A DNA stretch of 64,000 nt, from positions 56,302,293 through 56,366,292 of the forward strand of contig OY735213.1 of NCBI GenBank assembly GCA_963457665.1. The letters run 5' to 3'. Positions 40,251 through 52,841 of the stretch are shown piece by piece. The stretch is from Thysanoteuthis rhombus. Lineage: Eukaryota; Mollusca; Cephalopoda; Oegopsida; Thysanoteuthidae. A program made the position numbers and the translations under genes. Within the stretch, counting starts at the first letter, position 1. Each line of letters begins with the position of its first letter. Below the pieces are notes generated by a model that saw nothing but the letters and a program-made list of their open reading frames with translations, did no database searches and had not been told where the DNA came from.

Positions 40251-41404
40251 GGAAGTTATCACATACGTTTTGGTTTACGGTTTTCTAATAACTGTTATTC
40301 ATATGTTCTATAATTTTGTATGCTGTCAATACCAAATCCTGAGATTTCATAATTACTTCTATGTTTAGCCAGCCTATCAAGCATGGATATCCAAATTAGC
40401 AGTATTATAAATTACAAATTGGGAGGCCAGTTTCTGAAGGCCCAAAAGCTTTAACATGAATATATTATGAAATGTTTTTCATTAACAAACTCTTCAATGT
40501 CAAAAGGATGCGTCATATAGGGTGGCAAATATTGTAATTGATACCATAAAGAGTGGGAAATGAACTTTTTTTTTTTTTTTTTTTTTTTTTTTAGGTTATT
40601 TTGGCAGCTGCAATATGTAGATTGACATTTTCTTTTTTACTCTTTTTCTCTCGCGGTAAACTTTGATAAGAGATTAGTGTCTGCTGCAATATATCACCAC
40701 TGGCATGAAATCTGATTTCCAATCTACTTTGACTTCTCTCAGGAATGGGTAGGAGCGTGACTCTTCTGAAACCAGTGGGTGTATAATACAGCAACATGTT
40801 TGTTCAAGTCTTCTAAACTTGGATAAAAGCTCTTTTGTGCTCTGTTCCACATTGCTGTCAATTCCAGTCGTTTCCTTGTTAGAATCTGGCCTTTTAATCT
40901 TGATATTCACACTTCAACTCCCGTCTCTAAATGACTCCCCAACTTCCTTTCAAAACCCAAAATAATGCCAGATATGGTTTTTACATTATATACAAGCTAG
41001 TTTGAATTTACCCATACCAAAAAAAAAATTACTGTGGTACTTGAATGATATTGTAATTGCATTGTACTTGAAAAATATCAAAACATTGTTGCTCTGCATT
41101 ACCTTATGTTCAACTCAAATGAATCCTAATTTTTCAACTTGGAAAAAATTGGGGAGACCACTCAATGATTAGCATTTAATAGTTATCTTCTTTGGCAAAT
41201 GTTACAGATGAAATATAAAGACTTAAGTATGACATAGCACAATTATTTGTCTTTGGACTATTCCAATAGACAAGTATCATTCAACTAAAGCTTTATCATT
41301 TCCATAAAGAAACTGTTCGTGGGGAGGGGAAAAAAAACAAAACTTTCCGATTCAGATCAGCAATGAATGGGTTATGTGCATAACATGCTAAATATTGCAT
41401 TATG

Positions 41405-41620
41405 GCAGTGGTTTCCATACTTGAAAAACTCAACGACCCATTCTATAAGGGAAATATTCTAGCTTATCCTTATTTTTCATTTTTCAACTGTAATCAATGA
41501 ACTGTTACAATATGAGGGCTGATGGGACTCTTTAACCGAATATTTGATTTGATATTTGAATATTTTATTTGATCTTTAAAAAAAAAAGCATATTTTTGAA
41601 AGATACCATAGGTATAGGTA
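41405..41620 (+). mobile_element. Truncated hAT-like terminus
   Basis: GCAGTGGTTTCCATACTTG begins a segment resembling the left ends at 26181 and 43466, followed by AACTCAACGACCCATT. I found no matching right terminus, so the boundary given is arbitrary. Confidence 0.3.
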
Positions 41621-43465
41621 TAAGTGAAGTAAGAAAGATAGATTGTAAGTCAAGTTGCATGAGAAACGAAAGAAAGCGGGGTGGGTACAAATGAAAAGTG
41701 TAGATGATCATTTAGTTCCGGTATCGGATGAAAGAGGGCAAGTTCATTTAGTAAAAGAGATAGCAAAAGAAAAGTGACCCTTGCCTTCGAAAAGGAGACC
41801 AAAGGTTGGTTACCAGATACAGAGCAGGCAGAGCACTTGGCTGAGTAAGAGATAGCAGGGTCTACAGGCAACAACTGGCAGTAGAAAGACATTAAACTCT
41901 CTCTCTCTGAGTGAGGATTTTGTTTAATCTTCTGTTAAAGACTGAATTTATTTTCGGTTAGCCGAAGAAGAAAAATAGAAGTTTGATTTTGAATCACAAT
42001 AAGCGTCTTGCCTTCCTTCCCTTGCTGCAGGTGTGGTACTACCAAAACGGTGCATCATTGAAAAAAGTCCCGTGCCATTATCCTTCAGAATTTCAATAAA
42101 CAATTTTGACCTTTTCAAAAATCATTTATCCTAAATCGATCATATTTGTTTGTTTTGTAAATGTATGGCAGGTCGGTGTTCAATAATTTTGTCTTTTCAA
42201 TAGCTATTGTTTCTGTCACGAGATTTGTGACAACACTGCTGCAGGCCCCCATGCATTATTTGTTGGACGATAGTTTTCAAAAGCACTGCTGTATGGTGAA
42301 TTCTCTCAAATTTGAAAGTTTACAACGTATTCAAAAGTTGTCAGATAGCTGCTGCTGCTGTTAATGTGCTCCAACTCTGGTGAAAGCAAAAATCTGCAGA
42401 TTTTGAATAGTGAAGCAAAAATTGAATCGGTGCTAGGCCACACCTCTACCCTCATTTCAGTTGTGTATCTATGTATATATGTTGGTGGCTTGATTTAGAT
42501 TATGCTTGTCTCTTTGCCCTTCAGCCTTCTGAACAAAATGTCTTGCAACCCTGATATCAAATGAGAGTGAAATACAACCTAGTTGAGTCACTGCTATAAA
42601 CTGCTCTTAATGTTTGCTTTATCTTTGACATAGGCCACCTGCCACTTCTCTCTCTCTCACTCGAAGTAAAAAAATATTTTCTGGAGACATTTTTATCACA
42701 GAGAGAGAGAATCGACTATACCCTTAATGAAGGCATTAACCATTTTGATTCTGATGTATAAATGTCCTGAGACTTTTCAGTGTCATTATTTTATTTTTTC
42801 AAATTTTTTTTATTTTAACAGCTGCAACCTTCAGTTTAATTTATCCGGTTTGTGTTCAATTGTCCTAGATTTCTCTCTCTTTCTAAAAACGATATTGAAC
42901 ATATCACACCAACTGAAAACCTGCCATATGGGTGCTAAAAATATGCTCTGCGATTCCAATAGTAAGCCCAGAAGATCTGATGGCCATAGCTCTAGCTGTC
43001 CTTGAGTTATGTGATGACAAACATTTTTTGATTTATAGTAAGATCCAACTATGCTGTTAAATTAAGTGTTATTTCCATTAGTTCTAATTCCTCATGATCT
43101 TCATTTCAGAAAGAATACGAAGTTAACTTCTCTTGGTATTTACTTGAAACCAAAGTTTTCCTTTTGAAAATATTAAAAACAAATATTTTGCAAGTATGAA
43201 CTTGAATTTTATGGGAAAGTAGTATCAACTGTGAGGTCCATAAAACTAAAAGTGACTGGTTATCAAACTAATTTCAAATGCACTTCTACTTTCTTTTACT
43301 TGTAAATTTTTCTTTCTGTTGGAATATAAGAATACAGATTTTCTGATAACAATCTGGAGTTTGAAATTCAGTTTTAACTTTTTCATGAGTTCAAGTACTA
43401 ATCATTTCTTAAAATTCACTCTGGTATTCTGAATAAATTAGGACAATGATACCAACTTCATAAAG

Positions 43466-43836
43466 CAATGGTTCTCGAACTTTTGTGTATGACTGCACAC
43501 TTGAAATATGTTTGACTCCTACAACACATCAACTGTAAAAATGTGATAAATTCAACTGAAATATTTTGATAGTCAATGGATAAAACTCCCCATCAACTTA
43601 CTTGTGTACATATTCCTTTTACTTTCATCTGCTGAAAAAGATTGAGATTTCATGAGATCTTGATGAACCCACTAGATAGATAGGCAACTCTTAGGAAGTT
43701 AAATAGTCATCATACAAGTACTGGGCACATTCAAGGATCGAAGTAAGTTTGTGTGATTGGAAAAATTTATATGGCACACTTGGGAGGGAGATTACTGTAG
43801 CTCATTGTGCCACAATATACAGTTTGAGAACCACTG
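43466..43836. mobile_element. hAT-like MITE, ~371 bp
   Basis: Left terminus CAATGGTTCTCGAACTTTTG and right terminus CAGTTTGAGAACCACTG form clear inverted repeats of the CAGTGGTTCTCAAACT type. Also shared are near-terminal GACTGCACAC and GTGCCACAA. The flanking bases do not show a convincing 8-bp duplication. No transposase coding. Confidence 0.65.
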
Positions 43837-43905
43837 CTAAGTGAGTGTATGTTTTTATTTCTAAATGATTTGCATTCGATCATTGAAGCCAACCAATTAG
43901 AAACA

Positions 43906-44040
43906 GGTCTGGTTAGTCACTCAATAGAAACCTTCACCTGGTCAACATCTTTTGGCTGCATCCTTTGTTGGGGGGGGGGTTAATATATAAATTGGAGAAG
44001 GGGGTGATCAATGGATAAGTTAACTCTCTTTCCTTTTTTG
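43906..44040 (+). repeat. Dispersed repeat 'TCTGGTTAGTCACT', copy 2
   Basis: Counterpart of 40136-40250: TCTGGTTAGTCACTCAATAG, CAACATCTTTTGGCTGC, GAGAAGGGGGTGATCAATGG and ATAAGTTAACTCTCTTTCCTT. It contains a G10 tract absent from copy 1 and begins 70 bases after the hAT-like element at 43466-43836. Confidence 0.6.
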
Positions 44041-44914
44041 TGGGCAGTGATCACTAAAGTCTAAATTTTCAAAAAGTAAATGGGCACAAAATAATGAACC
44101 AATTGAGCATAAACTTAAGATTGCAAACTGAAGACCCCACTAAAAACCTATTTGGTTGGGGAATATTCAGAAGAAAAAAACTTTTTACTAGGCATTAGTT
44201 TTAATTCAATATTTGATGTTAGAATCTTCAACCAGCTAACTCCATTAGTGCAGCCTGCATATCTGATACATACATAGCCAGCCAGACCGACTTGAAAACT
44301 GAAAGAAACCCGTGTTGACAGTTTTGGTTAGTTTAAACAGTAATGTCCTAAATGGCATAAAATCTTGTTATTCATATGTTCATTTCAATTAGCTTTAAAA
44401 TGAAAAAATTCATGTCGATAACTTTTATAAATATAATTCATGAAATCAAATCAGAGTCTATATAATGGGATTCTTCATATGACATTCCACTTCAGTATCA
44501 AGGATAAGGTAGCAAATGTATTGGTGCTCATTATTTCACCACCCCTCTCTAAGATTACCTCTTTCAGTGATCTCTTGAGTAACTGATTCTCCAAGGAGAG
44601 GAATTCCTACAATGGCCAGCGGAATGTTACTCCAATCAGTGACAAACCAGTCTCTAGAAGGCTCGAATATCTTTGCCTAATGATGCAGACCTCCCTGATG
44701 TCTTGCAGTAGAGGCTGCTATTTTCTACACTTTGAGAAAAACAAGCGACAGATAAGATGTGATAGGTTTGGTTTTTTTTTGTTTTTTTTGTTGAAAATGC
44801 AGTTACTGTTTGGAACGAAATCCTATCAAGGCTGTATAACTGGTTTAAAATTAACATTGTTGACTGTCATAAAAATGTTCAAAAATACTTCAGGCTATAG
44901 ATAATTTTTTTTTC

Positions 44915-45060
44915 TTAGATGTGTCCACACATCTTGATGAGACACTTTTTGGTTGATCCCAGTTATGATAAACAACTGAAATAGGAGGGAAGAGATGTGA
45001 TGTCATTGTAGGAGTGACGTCATTAGGTAACCAACTGCTATGATGTCCTGATAGAATGTA
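44915..45060 (+). repeat. Dispersed repeat family 'TGTCCACACATCT', longest copy
   Basis: Starts TTAGATGTGTCCACACATCT, then GGTTGATCCCAGTTATGATA, CAACTGAAATAGGAGGGAAG and GATGTGATGTCATTG. It continues through further GACGTCATTAGG and GATGTCCTGATAG segments before an ATTT/poly(T) tract. This is the best-preserved of four copies. Confidence 0.6.
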
Positions 45061-45541
45061 AGGGTTCGATATTTATTTATTTATTTATATATATAATTTT
45101 TTTTTTTTTTTTTTTTTTTTTGTATTTTAAAAAGCCAGAAATGGCCAAAAAATGCCAAAGTGGCCATTTACGGTTATATTAAGAATGATACTGTCGGAAT
45201 ATTTTCACATTGCAATATTTTACAAGTATGAGAATCAATTTACCTCTTTGTTTTCTCTGTAATTACTTTCGTGGATGGTGGATGCATCTTTGAAATTGTT
45301 CTTTTTGTTACATTAACATATTACTATTTTTTTTGTAAAATCTTGTATTTGATATCATTTCTTGAGTGGCAAAAGAAAAAAAATTTGATTTCATCCACAT
45401 TCTTTCAGAAGTTACAAAAAATTTAGAAAAGAAAATATGTAGGATATCTGACTCATGAATGCTGATGTTGAATAAAAAAAATTTTAAATCCTTTATTCCT
45501 ATTATGAGCTGAAGTATTGTAACCCAATATTTTAATAGTCT

Positions 45542-45622
45542 TGACGGAGTGGTCGAAGCTACAGGACGTAAACCAGGCTTCCATCTGGCAAGAGACGAGA
45601 GTTCTAATCTTGTTGGAAGCCT
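45542..45622 (+). mobile_element. tRNA-Leu/Ser-like pseudogene or SINE head
   Basis: Begins TGACGGAGTGGTCGAAGCTA, resembling the A-box and D-arm of class II (Leu/Ser) tRNAs. A long variable-arm-like segment (CCATCTGGCAAGAGACGAG) follows, then GAGTTCTAATCTTGT, a degenerate B-box/T-arm. Length is about 80 bases. Mismatches in the B-box and the missing acceptor pairing argue for a relic rather than a working tRNA gene. Confidence 0.45.
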
Positions 45623-48079
45623 ACTCTTTATTTCAGATCCGCACTTTTAGCTCGCTGCCATAGAGAAGCAGCACGAGTTGGTGTGAGAAAAAAAACTTGG
45701 AAATTAAGATGAAAGTAAAAATTAGTCAAATTGATAAATAGAAAAAAAAAACTACACATTTTGAAAATTCCTGTTTATTACTTTGAAATGCTCGTATGAA
45801 ATAATCCAGAACTATATTCTCATTATTATTATAAGCCAGGTCTCGTATTACAAAAACAACCTTACTATTACGTGATTATGTTGGCGTTTTGTGTATTTGA
45901 TATTCTAATTCGTATCTACAGGTTTTATATTGGGGACTCAGCATTTTTGTAGGATGAGAAGGAAAATGTATCATATTTATGGTAAACTGCAACACATCAA
46001 ATTGAGCAAATGAATCAAAGCTTTATATAAATTTATAGATTTCTCAGATCTCTATGATTCTTCTTCATCAATTTTACAAAGTAACTTGCAATGGAAGTCA
46101 AAAATCCTCAACCAAGTCTATCAGTTCAGTGCAAACGATAAATCTGAATGTTGTTATATCAGCCGCATTAATTTTGTATCTCAATTTTAAAATGTTCAAC
46201 TTGTTTATTAAGTTTCAGCTAATCTTTCTTTGAGTTAACTTGCATTTTAACCTCTATATAGGTATAAAACAATCAAGAACATTTGAAATTAGTTAGACTC
46301 CGTAATGTTTAGGACTGGACTATAATTCTTTTTTGGAAGGATTCTTTTTGCTTCAGATCAGGCCAAGAAGTGATTACCCAGTGCTCAGTCTTTAAATCTA
46401 TGATACTCAAGTAGAATAAATATGTATGTTGAAGCTTTGTTTTATCATTACATACTTTACAATTGTTAAAGAGTCCTTGAATGTGATTACATTCATGCTA
46501 CAATGGTCATGGTCAGGAATCAATAAGACTTAGGTATCAGCCAAAAATATCTCTACCATGTGCTCCTGGCTCTCTCGAATAGCTTTGTTTAAGAAGTACT
46601 TTAAACTCTGAACTGATTGGATTGCTATAGTTAGTGATAATTTTGATCATTTCGAATCATTTTTTTTTCTCTTGATTTAGAACTTCTTTATTAAGAATTT
46701 AACCTTATGGTTTGATTATTTATTTTGATATGCTCCCACTGACCAATTTCTCTACCTTTTGCATACACATGTACATTGGCAGTGTGATAATAGTGTGGGG
46801 TCTGCATTCGTACTCCTCCGAATGATAATGATCTTATTACTTTAATCTATTTATTCAATACTAAATGTCTGATTTTGTTCATCTGCTTGTGATCTGTGAG
46901 TTGCTGAAATGGGACATTGTATCCAGATATATTTAATCAAGCTGATTGGATATTAATAGTCTGGGGATCGAGCTGGCACTAGCTCTCCATAATATAATGA
47001 CAGATTTATCAAGGGATAACTATCAAATAGAGAAGGCTCCCTTGTTTGTTTATTTGCAAAAGTGTAAGAAATCTGGGTCAATTCTGTCACATCTGATTGC
47101 ACCAGTTTCTCTCAAAGAGTGACCAAACAGATTGCAGGGTTGTGTAGTTTCCAGTAAAACTTTTGCTTTGATTATTCATAAGTGATTGCAGTGACAAGGA
47201 ATAGATAATGGGTACAGCAGTATTTAATCTCATGCCTGACTATTTTGAAGGTTATGCGAAAAGTAAGTGGTTACAAACCAAGTGATAATTGGTGAGAATT
47301 GTTTTTATTTGTTTTTAAGTAATCATGATACTTGGAAATAGTTGATAGTTAATAGATATTTATTTGTTTCATGCACAAAATATTCATTTTAACTGCATTT
47401 TTCAAAAATCAAACGTGGGGAAAAGTATCTCTTTTAGCATATTATACGTACATTGTAGTTGCTAATAATGCTTTATAATTTATAACACTGAGTTCAGGTA
47501 GGAGTATTTTACAGTAAGCAAAACGAACTTTGAATATATATGAATGGTTTTAATGTTATGGACTTGTATTTTAAAACATCGATCTTTTTTTCTTAAATGT
47601 ACTGATCAGGTGCTCCCATTACCACATGTACCAGATACCTGTGCAGATTGTATGAGTGTTCTTTTTTTTTTTTCTTTTTTTTTTTTTCTTTTTTTTTTCA
47701 CCCTATTGGTCAGATACAAAAACTGAGCTGAAATCATGAAATGTAGACTATCCCAAAGTTGCCCAATCTGTCGAAATATACAGTATCAGCTGAATACCCA
47801 GCTATGCTGGGTAAAATATTCAAAGAGAAAAAGTTGTACTAAAGGTTTTGAATATGGGGGTGGGGGTGTTTCTTTCACTCAGCAGCATAGCTAGAGATTT
47901 GGGTGCCTATGAGGCTGGTCTCCTTGAGGGGCCATCTCTAACGTCTAGTGAGAGAAGTTACTGCGTAATATCAGGAGAAATGTAGTAGATTAATTACTAT
48001 TTGAAAAGTGTCATCTCTCTTCTTATTTGGAGCAGAGGTGGTGTTTATGATAGCCTCCTTCCTTCAGCTTTCCCCTGCC

Positions 48080-48440
48080 TTCACTTCTGACCCTTTTTTT
48101 GGAGGGAAAAGTTTCCCTTCACTTCTGATCCCCTTAGAGAAGAGAAAACTTCTTTTGACCCATTAAACAGGAAATCTCATGTTTACTGATCCATTTTAGG
48201 AGGGGAAGTCTGCAGTTCAATTTTGACTGCTTACTAAGGGATGGGGATGGGGAGTCCTTTGTTTTTGAATCCTCAAAGGGGTATGTCTCCCTTTATTTCA
48301 TTTTTTGATTCCTTAGAAAGGGGAAAAAATCTGACTTCACAGGTCTATCATTTTCTATCTTTTACGAGGACAGAAAAGTCTCTCTTCAATCCTAAAGTGT
48401 GTGTGTGGGGGATCCTTTCACTTTAGAACCCTTACAAAAT
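48080..48440 (+). repeat. Degenerate minisatellite, unit roughly 30-45 bp
   Basis: Recurring blocks follow the pattern TTCACTTCTGATCC, then CTTAGAAAGGGGAAAA, then GTCTCCC. Examples are at about 48080 (TTCACTTCTGACCC...GGGAAAAGTTTCCC), 48119 (TTCACTTCTGATCCCCTTAG), 48184, 48255 (TTTTTGAATCCTCAAAGGGG), 48299 (TTTTTTGATTCCTTAGAAAG) and 48380. Units vary in length and sequence, and about eight to ten can be traced. The open frame through 48241-48426 is incidental. Confidence 0.55.
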
Positions 48441-48924
48441 TATGAACATATAAAATGAGGTGTGTGTGTATGGATAGAAAGTAAGGGTCCACTGTTATAG
48501 TTGCATTGTGACTAGAACCACCTCCTCTAAAAACTTTTTTGAGAGAAATTTTCCTTGAGACTTTAATATTGAAACCTTCCCTTATGTCTTATGAGTATGC
48601 ATGCCAAATTTTGTCGGGCTATGCCTTTGTATAAGTGTTTGTTTTTTGTTTTTTTCATAGTGTGACAATCAGATGCAGAGACACTTCACTTATATACATG
48701 AGATTTTGTTTCTACAGTCAAAATGAAGATTGTAAAGTTAGTTATTTATTACAGTAACAATGGGCATTTTGTGCCCTCTAGTTTATATCCTCTTAAATTA
48801 TCTTTCTAACAATATCCACAATTGCGACAAACAATGATTGGGTTGGTCAAGAAATGGTGGTGGGGGGCTTGCCTCCTATGTCCTGCCTCACATGAAGGCA
48901 ACTTTTTGCTTGCTAGTGCCACAG

Positions 48925-48970
48925 GTGTGTGTGTATATGTATATGTATGTATATATATATATATATATAT
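48925..48970 (+). repeat. Compound (GT)n-(AT)n microsatellite
   Basis: GT and TATG repeats pass into about 20 bases of AT. Confidence 0.9.
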
Positions 48971-50499
48971 CTGCTAGAGCCTCTATCATTAAATTTGAGA
49001 TACTTTTTATATATAAAAACTTTTTATTAGCCTCTAGGTCAGCTGTTGTGAATTCTTCAAATGACTTCTTTTACCATTTGTTAATGTTTTGTGTATGTCT
49101 CTCTTCAGACTATATAATTGATAGTTTAAGCATTTTTTAGAGATGTCCTCACCATTCTATAAGAGGCTATGTCATTTAGTAGGTCTGTCCCCATAGTTTC
49201 TCAGCTGTTCTAAGTCAGATTTATCTGGAAGTTGGCAGAAAGTTGTCCCTTGTTAAGATGCTTCTTGACTACAAAAATTTTCCATTCAGGGCCCCCGTTA
49301 TCTGGCAATAATGGCTTTTGAATTCCATAATGGACACCTCGCTGAACTTTCAGTTCACATTCTTTTTTACATGATGACAAATTTCTCTTCAAATTAGCGA
49401 CTAAATAAAAATAGTTGATCATTGATTTGATACAATTTATTTGGATTAGTTTATCATAACTGCTTTCAGTCTGTCTGCTCTCCTACCATCATCAGATACA
49501 GTGTACATGTGATAACCTTCAAGAAAATTTGGAACCCTTGATTTCATTCAAAGGAATATGCTGTTCTTATTTCTTGTTTTTGCTTTGGATCGTGCTGTTC
49601 CTAAGGATTGAACTCTGTTCCTTTTAGAAATGTACATATTAAGTATCTATACATGCATCTGGTATATTTTACTTGGATTCTCAATTCATTCCTGATTGAT
49701 ACTTAAGCTTCAGTGAAATGATATTTATGCCATGAATATTCAGGATTCAGCGATCATTGGAGTTTGATAGAGGTCATTCTAAATGGCTTTTAGTGGCTAG
49801 ATTTGAGAAAAAAACTTTCTAAATGGCTATTGGATAGATTTAATTGCCAGATAACTGTAGATTTCTCTGTATTAACATTATTTTAAATTTTAGTGACCAA
49901 CAAAATTTTTTAATGGCCACGTAATGCGCATGCGTGAATTTTAAAAAATGAATAAAACATTATAATACATGGATCCTTAGCTATCTGTCACCACACTGGA
50001 TTAATCTGATTTTATATTTCATAAGATTTGACTAAAAAATGATTTTTATTTTTCATTGTTTTTTATCAAAAGATAGCGATTTAAATTATTTGAACAGTAC
50101 AAATCTAGCCATTTTAAAATTGGCAACATGAAAATAGCAATATATGTTATTGCAAAAATAGCCAAAGATTTTATTTGAGGAAAAACCTGTCATGAACATG
50201 AACAACCTCAGGTGGTCAAATTTCAGTCTTCTATTCCACTTCTGTTAAATTCTGTAGTTTGTAATATATACCTAATACTATACAGATATATATTTCTTGA
50301 ATGCCTATAAGTTTGGTATACAGTTCTAAATTTTCATTTTGCCCAGCTTATTTGACATCACCAAGGTAGTAGGCACTTCATAGACAACTGGGTTAGTAAT
50401 TCTACAGCCTTTTTAAGTTCTTTAATATTTTTGTTTAAAAAAGGGTAGCTTTGTTTAATGATATTTGGTACACACTATATGTATCCATACAATATGTAA

Positions 50500-50502
50500 G
50501 TG

Positions 50503-50540
<38 letters not shown>

Positions 50541-50570
50541 ATATATGTATACATATATGTGTGTGTGTGT
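50500..50570 (+). repeat. Compound (AT)n-(GT)n microsatellite
   Basis: Interrupted AT array with embedded GTATAC and a short terminal GT array. Confidence 0.9.
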
Positions 50571-51354
50571 AAACACTATCTATTTATAAGAATTGTGCAT
50601 TTAAGGGTCAATCGATTTATTCTATGAAAACAAAAACTCATTTTCATTTTGATAACAGCAATTAATGCTTTTGGCATTTAAATATATACTTGGGCTTTTA
50701 CTATTGAACTTTTTTCTTACATCAGCCTACATATAGAAATAGTGGTAGATAAGTTTAAATCAAAATTTGCTTTTCTGTTGTCACTGAACTGGAATGTTCT
50801 AATCTGATCCATGATGAAATTAATACCAGCTGCTCGTGTTTGTTCTTTACTAAATTGGTGTCTTACTGTAGTGATTAAAACAATGGAATAAAGGTTGAAA
50901 GGCCAATAGTTCAATCTCCATTGTTCAATTGGCAAAAAGAAATGAACATTATGTGGATGTAGGAAAATGATATTTGGCTAATTTATTAGTTATTATAACT
51001 ATTTGTTGATAAATGTAATCTTTTAACCCTTGAGGGTGCCTAATGCCAGAAATGAAATGTTCTACTTCCTAAAGAAATCTCTGATATCAATATCTCTGCA
51101 GTCATATAAAACCTTGGGATATATATGTCCAAGGAGTCTTGAAAGAGTTAAGAGAAACTCTCTTTTAGTGCAAAAGGGAATGATACTTGGTGCTAAATAT
51201 TTTTCATTGAAACTAGTATGCAAAAAAATCTCCCCTAATAGTTGGAAATGAATCTGATCTGAACTTCAACCCATTTACCAGAATGCTAAGTATTCATAAG
51301 GAGTGGACATCAGAAAGTACTCAGAACAAGGAACAGAAGTCAAAGATAAGTGTA

Positions 51355-51357
<3 letters not shown>

Positions 51358-51394
<37 letters not shown>
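51358..51394 (+). repeat. (AT)n microsatellite
   Basis: About 37 bases of AT. Confidence 0.95.
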
Positions 51395-51397
<3 letters not shown>

Positions 51398-51510
51398 TAA
51401 TTTTATTAATTTTTTCTTGAGCTATTTTTCAATACAAATATGCAGACCTTGGATATTCTATTATGACATGATTAGCTGCTGGTAAAAAAATGCATTCATG
51501 TTAAAACTTT

Positions 51511-51600
51511 TAATGACATCACACCTCTTTCTGTTTAACATAACTGGGACCGACCAACAGAAAAGAGTCTCTACTTGAAGAGATGTATAGACACATCTGG
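51511..51600 (-). repeat. Dispersed repeat family 'TGTCCACACATCT', second minus-strand copy
   Basis: Reverse-complement match to 44915-45010: AATGACATCACACCTCTTTC, AACATAACTGGGACCGACCA and GTATAGACACATCT. It ends at a G14 tract (51599-51612). Confidence 0.6.
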
Positions 51601-51819
51601 GGGGGGGGGGGGCAAACAATCAATACAGCTAGCAAGTCATTTGAAGTGCTGACATTAAAATATTTTCTGGTGAGCTTCCAAAGAATGTGTTTTGTTTTAT
51701 TTAAAAAAGGTTACCCAAGCATATACAGGTAAAATATTTCACCATCAGGAGAAAAAAAAAAAAAAAAAATTTCAGAATAATTTACACTATTTATTTGAGC
51801 TGTTTTATCTGCGTATTCA

Positions 51820-51821
<2 letters not shown>

Positions 51822-51860
<39 letters not shown>
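51822..51860 (+). repeat. (AT)n microsatellite
   Basis: About 39 bases of AT, 430 bases from the previous AT tract. Confidence 0.95.
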
Positions 51861-51862
<2 letters not shown>

Positions 51863-52219
51863 CAAACACTCAAGTGGTTACTTGTTGAATTCCATTTCTT
51901 GCCCTTCCCCTCAAGTTCATATGAAACATTTCTATTATAATATTGTGATCAAAGTTGTGTACCTTATTGTTCATTGGTGGAAAATTCGTTGTTGTTGATT
52001 GTTTTGGAAATAATGGAATCATTTTGGCTTGAATGAAAAAATTATTTAAAGGAAGGGCTAATGGATTTTAAAAATTCCTGTACAACTAAGTGCTATAAAA
52101 AAAAGAGTGCCTATTGAACAAGTTTTTCATGGATCAGATTTCTGATTTGTAATTCAGGCATATTAATGATATTTGTACCACTTTGGTATCAAGGCCTTTG
52201 ATGAGTTGTGGACTGTCCC

Positions 52220-52437
52220 CAGGGTTGCCATTTCTTACTCTTCATCATTGGGTAAATTTGGTGATATTTGGTTCAAAAGATGAAAATTTAGTACTGACAA
52301 CTAATGAAATGATACAACATGATTATGAATTTCAAGTTATTTGATTATTTTAGTTCTGAAGCTACTCAATTTGGTCGCATACAAATTGACATACAAACTT
52401 TGCCTTTTGCAGCAAGATACAACTGGCAACCCTACTG
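52220..52437. mobile_element. MITE-like element with AGGGTTGCCA terminal inverted repeats
   Basis: The left terminus CAGGGTTGCCATTT is mirrored at the right by AACTGGCAACCCTACTG. This gives about 10-11 bp inverted repeats enclosing roughly 215 AT-rich bases with no coding capacity. I could not identify a clear target-site duplication. Confidence 0.5.
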
Positions 52438-52836
52438 TCAACAAGATTCTAAGTACATTGAAATGGTTTTCAGTCTTATCCCTATATATCTGTAGAAACA
52501 ATTATACACAAGGATAACTCGAGAAGTGCTTCTTTCTTACTTTATAATTTATGGTCTAACTTACTTGGTAATAAGATTGAAATGTATATTTTATAAACAA
52601 GAGCCAAAACCTTTAATCACTGAGTTATCACTTGAGATTCTGTTGATCTTGGTTACTAAATATCATATCATCTCATTTAATCATGTTCAACAGTATATGT
52701 ATGAAAAACATTGTGATAAACAAGTGGGGCTGTTATCAAAAACATTTTCTTCTGCTCTGAACATTAAATTGATTTAACTTATATTTCTCATTTCCTTTCC
52801 TCTACACACATTTAATTGCGTGGTGGCTCAGTTTGC

Positions 52837-52841
<5 letters not shown>

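Noticed and set aside
41650..41892. 80-residue minus-strand frame in a slightly GC-richer patch, considered as the missing 5' exon region of another gene
   Set aside because: It lacks a family match and clear splice context, and lies inside the light-chain intron. Nothing positive supports it.
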